This document shows positions 23,655 to 33,444 of a DNA stretch of 64,000 nucleotides, piece by piece (the first letter of the stretch is position 1; each line of letters starts with the position of its first letter). A program made the translations under genes and the position numbers. The notes under the pieces were generated by a model, which ran no database searches, was not told where the DNA came from, and saw only the letters and a program-made list of their open reading frames with translations. Source of the stretch: VXNE01 sp965217825 (GTDB lineage Bacteria > Pseudomonadota > Gammaproteobacteria > Pseudomonadales > Azotimanducaceae); NCBI GenBank assembly GCA_965217825.1, contig OZ244571.1:1798001-1862000 (forward strand). Reading direction: 5' to 3'.

Positions 23655-26332
23655 ATGGAATACACGAGGCACGTTGAGGACATCGACCCCGAGGAGACGC
23701 AAGAGTGGCTCGACGCGCTGGAGTCGGTCATCCGGGAACACGGGACCGATCGGGCGAACTTGCTGATGGAGCGCCTGTCGTCCCGGTTGGCGCAAACCGG
23801 CGAGCGTTTGCCCTACATGTTGACCACGCCGTATCGAAACACGATCCCGGCCACCGAAGAGGCGTTCATGCCCGGCGACCTGTTCATGGAGCGCCGCATT
23901 CGCTCGCTGATTCGATGGAACGCCCTGGCCATGGTGCTGCGTGCCAACAAGGGCGATGGCGACCTCGGCGGACACATCTCCACGTTCGCCTCGGCCGCCA
24001 CCCTGTATGACGTGGGCTTCAACTACTTCTTTCGCGGCCCGACCGATACGCATGCAGGCGATCTGATCTATTTCCAGGGCCACAGCGCGCCGGGAATCTA
24101 CGCCCGCTCGTTTCTTGAAGGCCGCTTGACGGAAGAGCAACTGGACCGGTTTCGCCGGGAAGTCGATGGCGGAGGACTCTCATCCTACCCGCACCCGTGG
24201 CTCATGCCCGGCTACTGGCAGTTTCCCACGGTATCGATGGGCCTCGGGCCGATCCAGGCGATCTATCAGGCCCACATCATGAAGTACCTCGACCGGCGCG
24301 GCCTGATCCCCATGGGCGACCGCAAGGTCTGGGCGTTCATCGGCGATGGCGAGTGCGATGAGCCGGAGTCGCTCGGCGTGCTGTCGCTGGCGGGGCGCGA
24401 GCGGCTCGACAACCTGATCTTCGTCGTGAACTGCAACCTGCAGCGACTGGACGGCCTGGTACGCGGCAACGGCAAGATTATTCAGGAACTCGAAGGCGAG
24501 TTCCGCGGCGCGGGCTGGAACGTGATCAAGGTGGTGTGGGGGCGCCACTGGGATCCGATCCTGGCGAAGGACACGGCGGGACTGTTGCAGCAGCGAATGA
24601 ACGAAGCCGTCGATGGCGAGTACCAGAACTACAAGGCCAAGGGTGGCGGCTATACGCGGGAGCACTTTTTCGGCCGGCACCCGGAGGTCCGGGCCCTGGT
24701 TGAGCACCTCTCCGACGACGACATCATGCGCCTGAATCGCGGCGGCCACGACCCCTTCAAGGTGTTCGCCGCCTATCACGCGGCCGTGAACCACAAGGAC
24801 GAGCCCACCGTGATCCTCGCGAAGACCGTCAAGGGCTACGGCATGGGCGATGCCGGCGAATCGGAGAACACGACCCACCAGGTCAAAAAACTTGACCTGG
24901 ATGGCCTCAAGCATTTTCGTGACCGCTTCGATGTGCCGCTATCCGACGAGGCGCTTGCCGGCGTGCCGTACTATCGACCGGCGGACGACGCGCCCGAAAC
25001 GATCTATCTCAGAAAACAGCGGGAGCGTCTCGGAGGGCCCATTCCGAAGCGCATGCTTGACGATACGCGCATCCCGGCACCGGACCTCTCATTTTTCAAA
25101 CCTCAGCTCGATGGTTCGGGCGACCGAGCCATCTCCACCACCATGGCTTTCGTGCGCATCCTGTCGACGCTGGTGCGCAGCAAGGACATCGGCGAACGTA
25201 TCGTGCCCATCGTTCCGGACGAAGCGCGCACGTTCGGCATGGAAGGCATGTTTCGCCAGCTCGCGATCTATTCGTCGGAGGGTCAGCTCTACGAACCCGA
25301 GGACTCCGGGGAGATCGCCGCCTACCGGGAATCCAGGGACGGACAGGTGCTGGAAGAGGGGATCAACGAGGCGGGAGCGTTCTCCGCCTGGCTCGCCGCC
25401 GCAACGTCCTACAGCACACACCGCTATACCCTGATTCCGTTCTACATCTTCTACTCGATGTTCGGTTTTCAGCGCGTGGGAGATCTCGCCTGGGCCGCCG
25501 GCGACATGCAGGCGCGAGGTTTTCTGCTCGGCGGCACGGCGGGGCGCACGACGCTCAACGGGGAGGGTTTGCAGCATCAGGATGGCCACAGCCACCTGCT
25601 GGCGTCGGCGATACCGAACTGCGTGGCGTACGATCCGTGCTACGCCTATGAACTTGCGGTCATCATCCAGGATGGGCTCAAGCGCATGTACGCCGACAGC
25701 GAGCGCGTTTTCTACTACGTCACCGTGATGAACGAGAACTACCCGCAGCCGCCCATGCCGAAAGCGAAAGACGCGCGGGAGGGGATCGTGAAGGGCATGT
25801 ACCGCCTGCGCACCTTCGGCGACTTCGCCGAGGGAGATCCGAAGCGGGTGCGTTTGCTGGGCAGCGGCACCGTCCTGCGGGAGGCGCTGAAAGCGGCGGA
25901 GCGGTTGCTCGATGCGCACGGCATCTCCTCGGAAGTGTGGAGCGTGACAAGCTTCACCGAGCTTGCGCGGGACGGCGCGGACACGGAACGATGGAACCTC
26001 CTGCACCCCGGCGACAACCGCGTCGCTCCTACGTCGCCGAATGTCTCGAAGGCGATATCCCGGTGGTGGCTTCGACCGACTACGTCAGGAGGCATGCCGA
26101 ATCGATCCGCGCATACTTCGATGCCCCCTACCGGGTGCTCGGCACCGACGGTTTCGGGCGCAGCGATACGCGCGAGAAGCTGCGCCACTTCTTTGAAGTG
26201 GACGAGAAATTCGTGACTTTAGCCACCCTCGAGCAACTCGCCAGGCGGCAAGTCCTGGCCGACTCCGAAGTGTGCGCCGCGATAGACAAGATGGGCATCG
26301 ACCCGGACAAGCCGAATCCGAGAATCTCATGA
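23655..26332 (+). CDS. aceE: Pyruvate dehydrogenase E1 component (homodimeric type), frameshifted near the 3' end
   Basis: E1 decarboxylates pyruvate with thiamine diphosphate and passes the acetyl group to the lipoyl domain of E2. The protein matches the AceE family throughout: GHISTFASAATLYDVGFNYF, HPWLMPGYWQFPTVSMGLGP, the ThDP motif GDGECDEP...NCNLQ, and FYIFYSMFGFQRVGDLAWAA. After RWNLLHPGDNR (about 26020) the frame is lost and stops at 26216, while another frame continues RRSYVAECLEGDIPVVAS, TDGFGRSDTREKLRHFFE and RQVLADSEVCAAIDKMG to 26332. Restoring one base gives about 892 residues, the normal size. The C-terminal domain is needed in E. coli AceE, so this is either a real lesion or a sequence error. 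aceF overlaps its true stop by four bases. Confidence 0.9.
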
Positions 26333-27645
26333 ACGAAACCGACGTTGTAATCCCGGACATCGGCGAAGCGGAGGATGTGGAGGTCATCGAACTGTGCGTC
26401 GCGCCCGGCGATGCCATCGAGGTGGATGACCCGCTCATCGTGATCGAGTCCGACAAGGCATCCATGGAGCTGCCGTCTCCGTTTGCCGGAACGTTGCGCG
26501 AACTGAAGGTCGTATTGGGCGACGTGGTGAATGCCGGCGACGTCATCGCGACCATTGCGGCCCAGGCGGATGGGCAAGCCAGCGAGGCCGCTGGTCCGGC
26601 GGTAGAGAAACCCGGCCGGGTAGAAGAAGCTGGACAGGCGGAAACGGCAGGTGCGCCCGCCGCCGAAACCGACGGGTCAGCGCGCCCCTCTGGTCCTGCG
26701 CCGACAACGAACGTTGCGGCGCCCCGGGCGGCGGAAGAACCAGGCTCCGGAACGAAACGCGTGTACGCGGGTCCCGCAGTGCGCCGCCTGGCTCGGGAGC
26801 TTGGCGCCGATCTGGGGGCCATACGTGGTTCCGGACCGAGCGGGCGCATCGTCAAGGACGATGTCAAGGGGTTCGTCAAGGCGATGATGACCGGCAACGC
26901 CCCGGCGGCATCGCTACCCGGCGTGCCCGAGATCGACTTCGCGAGGTTCGGCCCCGTGGAGGAGATGCCCCTGACGCGGCTCCAGGCGCGAGGCGGAAAA
27001 AACCTCTACGGCAGTTGGCTGAACGTCGTGCATGTGACGCAGCACGACGAAGGCGACGTCACCGAGTTGGAGGCGTTCCGCAAATCGCTCGCGGCCGAGG
27101 CCCAAACGCGCGGCGTGAAGCTGACACCCCTGCCGTTCATCATGAAGGCTTGCGCCGAAAACCTGCGTGCGTTCCCGCGACTGAACGCCTCGCTGAACGC
27201 GCGCGCGGATGGTTTGATCCTCAAGCGGTACCACCACATCGGATTCGCCGTCGATACCGAGGACGGGCTGATAGTGCCCGTCGTCCGGGATGTCGATCAG
27301 AAGGGCGTGTGGCAACTCGCGGCCGAAATTGCCGAGTTGTCGGGCGCGGCGCGGGAGCGCAAGCTGAGGCCGGAGCATCTGCAGGGCGGCTGTTTCACGA
27401 TATCGAGCCTCGGCCGCGTCGGCGGCACGGGATTCACCCCCATCGTCAACGCGCCGGAGGTCGGTATCCTGGGCGTTGGGCGGCTTGCCACGAAACCGGT
27501 TTGGGACGGCTTAGAGTTTCGGCCGCGCGCAGTACTGCCGCTGTCGCTTTCGTATGACCACCGCGCGATCAACGGCGCGGAAGGCGGCGCTTTCATGGTC
27601 GAGCTGACGCGGCTTCTGGGGGACATCCGCCGACTGGTCATGTAG
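26329..27645 (+). CDS. aceF: Pyruvate dehydrogenase E2 (dihydrolipoyl acetyltransferase)
   Basis: 438 residues. A single N-terminal lipoyl domain (lysine in ESDKASMELPS, near residue 44) is followed by an Ala/Pro/Glu-rich linker, a peripheral-subunit-binding domain (VYAGPAVRRLARELGADLGA then GSGPSGRIVKDDVK) and the catalytic acyltransferase domain with the active-site SYDHRAINGAEGG near the C-terminus. E. coli AceF has three lipoyl domains; one is common in other proteobacteria. The E3 gene (lpd) is not in this window: the next gene is an unrelated FAD oxidase. Co-translated with aceE (ATGA overlap). Confidence 0.93.
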   Translation: MNETDVVIPDIGEAEDVEVIELCVAPGDAIEVDDPLIVIESDKASMELPSPFAGTLRELKVVLGDVVNAGDVIATIAAQADGQASEAAGPAVEKPGRVEEAGQAETAGAPAAETDGSARPSGPAPTTNVAAPRAAEEPGSGTKRVYAGPAVRRLARELGADLGAIRGSGPSGRIVKDDVKGFVKAMMTGNAPAASLPGVPEIDFARFGPVEEMPLTRLQARGGKNLYGSWLNVVHVTQHDEGDVTELEAFRKSLAAEAQTRGVKLTPLPFIMKACAENLRAFPRLNASLNARADGLILKRYHHIGFAVDTEDGLIVPVVRDVDQKGVWQLAAEIAELSGAARERKLRPEHLQGGCFTISSLGRVGGTGFTPIVNAPEVGILGVGRLATKPVWDGLEFRPRAVLPLSLSYDHRAINGAEGGAFMVELTRLLGDIRRLVM

Positions 27646-27672
27646 GACATTTCGAGAAGCTTGGGAGAACAT

Positions 27673-29073
27673 ATGAGCGACATCGCGCAGACATTGGCCG
27701 AGATCACCGGCGCGGGCGGTGTGCTGACGGGTGCCGATGTGGCGAGTCGTCCGGCGGGGATCTGGCGATCTGACACCATCGCGGCGAAAGCCATCGTCCG
27801 CCCGCGCACGACGGAGGAAGCGAGCGCCGTGTTGAAAGCCTGCAACGATGCGGGGCAGAGCGTCATCGCGCAGGGCGGGCTCACGGGTCTGGTGCAGAGC
27901 GCGATCACCGAACCGCGCGACATCATGCTTTCGCTGGAGCGGATGAACCGCGTGGAATGCGTGGATCGCATCAATCGGACCATGACGGTGCAGGCGGGCG
28001 TGCCGTTGCAGACGGTGCAGGAGACGGCCGACGCGCATGGTCTGCTGTATCCCCTGGACCTCGGTGCCCGAGGAAGCTGCACGGTGGGCGGCAATATATC
28101 GACGAACGCCGGCGGCAACCGCGTCATTCGCTACGGCATGACGCGAGACATGGTGCTCGGCCTGGAAGCCGTGCTCGCGGACGGCACGGTGGTCTCGTCG
28201 ATGAACCAGATGATCAAGAACAACGCGGGATACGATCTGAAGCAGTTGTTCATCGGCAGCGAGGGGAGCCTCGGCATCGTCACACGGGCGGTGCTGCGGC
28301 TGCGGGAAAAGCCGCGCAGCCAGGAGACGCTGTTCGTGGCGGTCGAAAGTTTCGACAAGCTCCCGCAACTGCTGAAGCACATGGATGCGCGGCTCGGCGG
28401 CGCCCTGTCAGCGTTCGAGGTGCTGTGGACCGAATTCTATCGACTCGTCACGACGCCGCCGGCGAAGCAGAAACCGCCTCTGTCCCAGGACTATCCGTAC
28501 TATGTGTTGATCGAGGCCATGGGCGGCGACCCGGAAAACGACGCGGCACGCGCGGAGGCGGCGCTGACCGAGGCCTACGAGTCGGGGCTGGTGGCGAACG
28601 CGGTCATCGCCCAGAACGAGGCACAGCGGCGCGAAATCTGGGCGATGCGCGACGATGTCGAGCAGTGCAATCGCTTCCCTCCGCTGTTCATCTTCGATGT
28701 AGGCCTCCCGATACCGAACATGGAGGCCTACGTCGGCGATGTGAACCGCCTTCTGGACGCCTCCTTCGATACCTACCGCAACTTCACTTTCGGCCACATC
28801 GGCGACGGCAATCTGCACTTCGGGATTAGCGCCGGCGAGGACGAGACCGCCAGGGAAGCGGTCGAGCGCGCCGTCTACGAACCGCTGGCGGACATCGGCG
28901 GGACGGTGTCTGCGGAACACGGCATCGGTCTGGAGAAAAAGTCGTACCTCCTGATCTCGCGCACGCCGGAGGAAGTGGCGCTGATGCGCACCTTGAAGCA
29001 GGCGCTCGACCCCAAGGGCATTCTCAACCCCGGCAAGATTTTCGACTACGACGCGGAAACGCAGGCGTCGTAG
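27673..29073 (+). CDS. FAD-linked oxidase, GlcD / D-lactate dehydrogenase type
   Basis: 466 residues from an ATG with GGGAG a few bases upstream. It has the FAD_binding_4 (PCMH) domain, with ARGSCTVGGNISTNAGGNRV and GSEGSLGIVTRAVLRLREKP, and the FAD-oxidase C-terminal domain with FGHIGDGNLHFGIS, SAEHGIGLEKKSYL and LDPKGILNPGKIF. The family oxidises D-2-hydroxy acids (D-lactate, glycolate, D-2-hydroxyglutarate); the substrate cannot be chosen here. It sits 27 bases after aceF and is probably in the same transcript, which would fit feeding pyruvate from D-lactate. Confidence 0.87.
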   Translation: MSDIAQTLAEITGAGGVLTGADVASRPAGIWRSDTIAAKAIVRPRTTEEASAVLKACNDAGQSVIAQGGLTGLVQSAITEPRDIMLSLERMNRVECVDRINRTMTVQAGVPLQTVQETADAHGLLYPLDLGARGSCTVGGNISTNAGGNRVIRYGMTRDMVLGLEAVLADGTVVSSMNQMIKNNAGYDLKQLFIGSEGSLGIVTRAVLRLREKPRSQETLFVAVESFDKLPQLLKHMDARLGGALSAFEVLWTEFYRLVTTPPAKQKPPLSQDYPYYVLIEAMGGDPENDAARAEAALTEAYESGLVANAVIAQNEAQRREIWAMRDDVEQCNRFPPLFIFDVGLPIPNMEAYVGDVNRLLDASFDTYRNFTFGHIGDGNLHFGISAGEDETAREAVERAVYEPLADIGGTVSAEHGIGLEKKSYLLISRTPEEVALMRTLKQALDPKGILNPGKIFDYDAETQAS

Positions 29074-29105
29074 CGCGTGGCGAGGCGTTTGGCGGAGCGT
29101 CTCGG

Positions 29106-30554
29106 GTGATTACCCGAAGGCGCCTGCTTGCGGCGACGGCCGTGTCACCGTGGATGGCGCGAGCTTCAACGCTTCGCGATAGCGAGATCGCGCGGTTGCT
29201 GATCGACACGCCGCGCCGGTCCCTGCTGTCCGCGTTGATTGCGCGTATTCGAATGGGCCTGCGCCCGTCGGAGCTCCTGAGCGGACTTGCCATCGCCGCC
29301 TGTCGCGAAGTGAGTCCCTATCCGCATGTCGGGTTCAGGTACCACGCCGTCATGATGCTGCGGTCCGTCGAACTCTCCGTCGCCGGTATGCCGGACGAGC
29401 GCCGCTGGCTGCCTTTGCTCTGGGCTGCGGACTATTTCAAGGCGGCGTCCGCCCAGGAGGATCATTACCGTCCCTGGTCGCTTCCGGTCATTGGCAAGTC
29501 CGACTCCAACTCTGCGGCCCTGGCGGACGCATTGGTCGCTTGGGACCGCGATGCGGCGGATCGCGCCGCGCACAACATGGTGGCGGCGGGACAAGCCAGT
29601 TCCGCGCTACAGACGCTCATGTTTCATGCCGCCCGCGACTTCCGCGCCATCGGCCACAAAACCATAGCCGCCGCGAACGCGGACCGGTTGTACGTCGGAT
29701 TGGGTTCCGGCAGTTTGCTGGCCGAGCCCCTGGTGCGTTCGCTGGCCCTCGCGGTGCAGAATCCGGAACGGGATGCCAACCCGGTGCGGCATGAACACTT
29801 GGCTGATCGCGACTGGAAAGCGAATCAGTCGCTCGCCGCCGCCCTCCCGCGCGGCTGGAGCCCGGGTCGCGAAGACATTTCCGCGGCGCGAACCCTGCTG
29901 CAGGAGTTCAGAACCGCGAACAGCGAACAGGCCGTAACCGCCTCGGTCGATCTGCTCGAACACGGCATCAGCGCGGACACGGTGTGGGAAGCGGTCGCGA
30001 TGTTCGCGGCCGAACTCGTTCTGCGCAGCAACGATATCGTCGCCGTGCACGCCAACACGACGGCTGACGCGATGCGCTATTGCTACGCGGCGTCCGACGG
30101 GGATGCGGCCCGGCGGTTGCTGCTTCTGCAGGCCGTTGCCTTCATGCCGCGTTTTCGGGAACTCACGGCCCCGCGATCAGCCGCTCGCAACCGACGTATC
30201 GATGCGATCGACCCACTACCGGCCGGGAGTCTGGACGAGATATTCGAGACACTCGGTCGAAGCCGATACAGCGCCGTACGGCAGGCGTTCGGCTGGCTCG
30301 ATGCCGGAGGGAACCCGGTGGCGCTCTCCGACCGGCTTCGCTGGTACGCGACCCTCAAGAACACCGGATCGCACGACATCAAGTTCGCTGAAGCCATGCT
30401 TGAGAACTATCGGCGGCTGCGCTTCCCCTGGCGCGATGAACTCCTCGCAGCCACCCTCATGTACGCCAATGCCGGCAGCACGCCGGACGACAGGGTGGTA
30501 CTCCGCGCCCAGTCGCTGTTGCAACCGCCTACAGTACGGAACTCGCAGTCGTAG
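29106..30554 (+). CDS. Tat-exported hypothetical protein
   Basis: 482 residues from a GTG at 29106. The N-terminus TRRRLLAATAVSPWMARAS has a twin-arginine-type basic start and a short hydrophobic stretch ending in an Ala-x-Ala-like site, so export by Tat is plausible. The body is helical with conserved-looking His/Asp residues (PYPHVGFRYHAVMMLRSVEL, AAHNMVAAGQ, HAARDFRAIGHKTIAAANAD), reminiscent of a metal- or cofactor-binding helical protein. I do not recognise a named family. A diverged fragment of this gene (around residues 317-345) recurs at 33604-33710, showing local duplication. Confidence 0.7.
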   Translation: MITRRRLLAATAVSPWMARASTLRDSEIARLLIDTPRRSLLSALIARIRMGLRPSELLSGLAIAACREVSPYPHVGFRYHAVMMLRSVELSVAGMPDERRWLPLLWAADYFKAASAQEDHYRPWSLPVIGKSDSNSAALADALVAWDRDAADRAAHNMVAAGQASSALQTLMFHAARDFRAIGHKTIAAANADRLYVGLGSGSLLAEPLVRSLALAVQNPERDANPVRHEHLADRDWKANQSLAAALPRGWSPGREDISAARTLLQEFRTANSEQAVTASVDLLEHGISADTVWEAVAMFAAELVLRSNDIVAVHANTTADAMRYCYAASDGDAARRLLLLQAVAFMPRFRELTAPRSAARNRRIDAIDPLPAGSLDEIFETLGRSRYSAVRQAFGWLDAGGNPVALSDRLRWYATLKNTGSHDIKFAEAMLENYRRLRFPWRDELLAATLMYANAGSTPDDRVVLRAQSLLQPPTVRNSQS

Positions 30555-30600
30555 GACCTCGCGAGGTGGTCGCGTGGAGTGAACTGGGTGGGCAACACCC

Positions 30601-30840
30601 TCACTGCCGACCGGCTTCGCGGACCCGACCGCGGAGCCGATCAAAGTAGTCCGCATCGGCCATACCCGCCAGCGGCGATGCCGCGCCTTCGAGAAGCATC
30701 TCGCGGAAGCGCTGGCGATCCCGATCCTTGCGGATCAGTTCGCGGACGTATTCGCTAGACGTGCTGTAGCCGCGCGCGCCGACCTGATCGTCCACGAAGG
30801 ACTTGAGGGCATCGGGAAGCGATATGTTCATCGTCGTCAT
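30601..30840 (-). CDS. Orphan ParD-type antitoxin (ribbon-helix-helix)
   Basis: 79 residues from the ATG at 30840: MNISLPDALKSFVDDQVGAR followed by GYSTSSEYVRELIRKDRDRQ and a C-terminal toxin-binding segment (MADADYFDRLRGRVREAGRQ). This is the classic ParD/CopG architecture. No parE follows: after its stop there are only about 45 bases before the oppositely oriented upstream gene ends. It is an orphan or a relic. Confidence 0.8.
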   Translation of the reverse strand: MTTMNISLPDALKSFVDDQVGARGYSTSSEYVRELIRKDRDRQRFREMLLEGAASPLAGMADADYFDRLRGRVREAGRQ

Positions 30841-30967
30841 CGGTGCGACGCTATCGGCATTGGCAAAGTTTGGCAAAAATTGCCGTCAACCCGCGCCCAG
30901 TCGCTCTTGCGACGGCCGACGGTGACGATGAACGGGCAGTCGTAGGACGTCACGGGGAGTCCGCTCG

Positions 30968-31843
30968 TCAACGCCGCTCGGTAGTCCGATCCTCGATCGC
31001 ATACATCGGCCCCAGTCCAGCCAGTTCCGCAAGGGTTCCATACGTTTTGCGGGCGCGTTGGGCGTCAATGCCCGTTGTGCCTTCGGCGATGAACCGCCGG
31101 TAGGCCGTCTGCACGACTTGCACGGTCGCCGCCTGCGCCGTGAAAGGGTCGACGACAACGCTCCAGCCCAGCGCTCGCCACGCCTCGGGTCGCCGCAGAT
31201 CCAGCGATGCGATCGTCGCCAGGGGCGCGTCGATGCGTTTCGGAGCGTCTCGCCATTGCGCGGCGGTCGCGGGCATCAGCATGACAAGGTCGGCGCCCGC
31301 CTCTCTGTACAGATTGCCGCGCGCGACGGCGGCGTCGAACGACTCGTTCTTGACCGCGCCGGTGCGGGCGATGACGAGGAAGTCGTCGTCGCGCCGGGCC
31401 TTGACCGCGTACTCGACCTTGGCGGCCATCTCATCCGGCGCGACCAGGTGCTCGATGCCGCGGTGGTGGCTGACCCGCTTCGGCACCACTTGATCCTCAA
31501 TTTCGATTGCGGCGGCGCCCGTCGCCTCGATCTCGGCAACTGTTCGCGCAAGGTGAACGGCATCGCCGAAACCGACGCCGCCATCGGCGATGACTGCGAT
31601 CCCCGTACGGGCGGCGATGTGACGCGCGGTGTCGGCGAGTTCCGTCAACGTCAACAGCGCCTCGCTGACGGCGTGAGCGTAGCCCAAGGCACCGCCGCTC
31701 AGATACACGGCGCTGAAACCCGCCTGTTCGGCAATGCGGGCGGTCAACGCATCGAGCGCCAGAGGCGCGAAAACCACGTCGCAGTCGGCGATGTTGGCAC
31801 GCAGCTTGGCGCAAATCGCGCTTTCGGGAGCCTTCTGGGACAT
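30968..31843 (-). CDS. Isocitrate lyase / PEP mutase family protein
   Basis: 291 residues from MSQKAPES at 31843. The TIM-barrel family signature is visible: VYLSGGALGYAH, the metal region VIADGGVGFGDAVHLARTVA, IEIEDQVVPKRVSHHRG and the later FLVIARTGAVKNE. Members include methylisocitrate lyase, oxaloacetate decarboxylase and PEP mutase. Two positions differ from lyases: the usual DxDxGYG is ADGGVGFG, and the lyase KKCGH loop is PKRVSHHRG without Cys. So it is not a standard isocitrate lyase; an oxaloacetate-decarboxylase-like activity is possible. The frame extends upstream but those residues are not protein-like. Confidence 0.8.
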   Translation of the reverse strand: MSQKAPESAICAKLRANIADCDVVFAPLALDALTARIAEQAGFSAVYLSGGALGYAHAVSEALLTLTELADTARHIAARTGIAVIADGGVGFGDAVHLARTVAEIEATGAAAIEIEDQVVPKRVSHHRGIEHLVAPDEMAAKVEYAVKARRDDDFLVIARTGAVKNESFDAAVARGNLYREAGADLVMLMPATAAQWRDAPKRIDAPLATIASLDLRRPEAWRALGWSVVVDPFTAQAATVQVVQTAYRRFIAEGTTGIDAQRARKTYGTLAELAGLGPMYAIEDRTTERR

Positions 31844-32013
31844 TCGAATCAAACTGCGTCGGATGGGCAGTTCATCGTGCCGATCCTCGGAGAGATGTGC
31901 AATGGTGAGCGATGTATGCCGTCTCCCCGTTGCGCCCATTCCGTTGACGGGGGTGTGTGGAAGAAAATCAGCGTCGGTGGCGTCCAAAGGTAAAGACGCC
32001 GTAAACGTTGTGA

Positions 32014-33378
32014 GTGTTGCCTGTTGCGCGAAATCGACGACAAGACCGTGTTGAAGCGGTTCTATCGCCATCGGGACGACGATGCCTCGCGGCGTTCGTC
32101 GACCGGCATCGTGGTTGGGCGGTCGCCAGGGCGCGGGGGTACTACCCGGAGGAAGCAGAAGACGTGGTGCAGACATCGATACTGCGCCTGATGGATTCGA
32201 CGCCGACGAATGGCGAGGTGGCGAATCCATTGGGCTGGTGGAGCGTGATCATTTCAACTGCGGCCATGGACGCGCTGCGAAGCACGATGCGCCGCCGGCG
32301 CCGGGAACAGGAGAGTCTCCGTCTTGGCGAACCTGACGGCGAGCCGGTGGTCGTCGATGTGGCCGAATCCGTTGCGCGCACGCGACTGATCGACGCCGTG
32401 GCGGCGGAGATCGACGCGCTGGAGGACCACTTTCGGGGTCCTCTCCTGAAGCGCTATTTCGAAGGTTTGAGCTACCGGGAAATCGCCGAGGCCCTGGATT
32501 GCAGGCCCGGTACGGTAGCCTCCCACCTTTCCCGAGGTATCGCGCGACTGCGCGATGCCCTGGTGGCGAAAGGCATTGTTGAATTGTCATTGCAAGACCT
32601 TGGGAGAGATGGAGCCATGCCGGATACATTGAATGGGAACAGGGCGTTTGTGGGACGGTGGCGCGACGTATGGATCGTCCACCATTCAAAAGGCGCTTGC
32701 GGATTGGGGCACATCTCGGCAAGGCTGGAGTCTGATGGCACGGTGAACGTTCACAAGCGGATGGATATTCCTCTGGAATCCTCTCTCGGGCATCGTCCGG
32801 AGTCCGCCGACGCGCGTCTCTGGTTCGAAACGGACCTGGTTCTCACCGATGCCGAGGACTTTTCCTGGCGCACATTCCGTAGCGCCGAAGGAGCGACGCC
32901 CAAGGCGGCGGCGATCATGGAAAAGGAGGGGATGGCATACGACGAGGACGTGGTCTTCATGTCGATGAAGACCGGTGGTCTGTCCATTGACGCCCGGCGA
33001 GGGGAACCGACGCTGGACTTTGTCGGAGAAGGAGACGGCCCCATCGTTCCCGACGCAATGATGGCGCTTTACGCTTGCGCATGGCCGCGTGATCGCGAGT
33101 TGAACTGGCCTGTTCGCATGCTCGGTTTTGGCAGGGACCTTTCCGGCCGTCACTGGGGAGTGGTGCCGCTGGTGGGGCGCTATGCCGGGCGTAAGGGTCC
33201 GCCGACGGGATTGAGTCACGCCTACGAGGTCAAACTTCCAGAAAACCTGGGCAGGTCGTTCTGGACTTGGACGGAGGACGATGGACGTTTCGTCGGCTTT
33301 GGCGACGAACGAGAATCCATTGTCGCGGCGGAAGACGAGGCGACGGCGCGCGCCTTCATCAAGGCGCAACGCCCGTAG
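32014..33378 (+). CDS. ECF sigma factor with a C-terminal extension domain
   Basis: As read, 454 residues from a GTG. Sigma region 2 is about residues 26-100 (FVDRHRGWAVARARGYYPEE, AEDVVQTS, LGWWSVIISTAAMDALR) and region 4 about 125-183 (YFEGLSYREIAEALDCRPGT, VASHLSRGIARLRDAL). Residues about 200-454 are an extra domain with GRDLSGRHWGVVPLVGRYAG and RSFWTWTEDDGRFVGFGDER, possibly a sensor. The first 25 residues look wrong: another frame from a TTG at 32024 reads REIDDKTVLKRFYRHRDDDA and would join AAFVDRHRG after a one-base shift near 32085, as expected for an ECF N-terminus. A decayed second copy lies at 34606-35363. Confidence 0.8.
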   Translation: MLPVARNRRQDRVEAVLSPSGRRCLAAFVDRHRGWAVARARGYYPEEAEDVVQTSILRLMDSTPTNGEVANPLGWWSVIISTAAMDALRSTMRRRRREQESLRLGEPDGEPVVVDVAESVARTRLIDAVAAEIDALEDHFRGPLLKRYFEGLSYREIAEALDCRPGTVASHLSRGIARLRDALVAKGIVELSLQDLGRDGAMPDTLNGNRAFVGRWRDVWIVHHSKGACGLGHISARLESDGTVNVHKRMDIPLESSLGHRPESADARLWFETDLVLTDAEDFSWRTFRSAEGATPKAAAIMEKEGMAYDEDVVFMSMKTGGLSIDARRGEPTLDFVGEGDGPIVPDAMMALYACAWPRDRELNWPVRMLGFGRDLSGRHWGVVPLVGRYAGRKGPPTGLSHAYEVKLPENLGRSFWTWTEDDGRFVGFGDERESIVAAEDEATARAFIKAQRP

Positions 33379-33444
33379 TCGCGTCGACCGTGATCGCTAC
33401 TGGAGAAAGGGCCTGGCTATCTCGCGATCGGGGTAGCCTTGTGG

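Noticed and set aside
22980..24140. 386-codon minus-strand ORF over the ROK kinase and aceE start
   Set aside because: Shadow of two well-supported plus-strand genes, crossing their intergenic gap.
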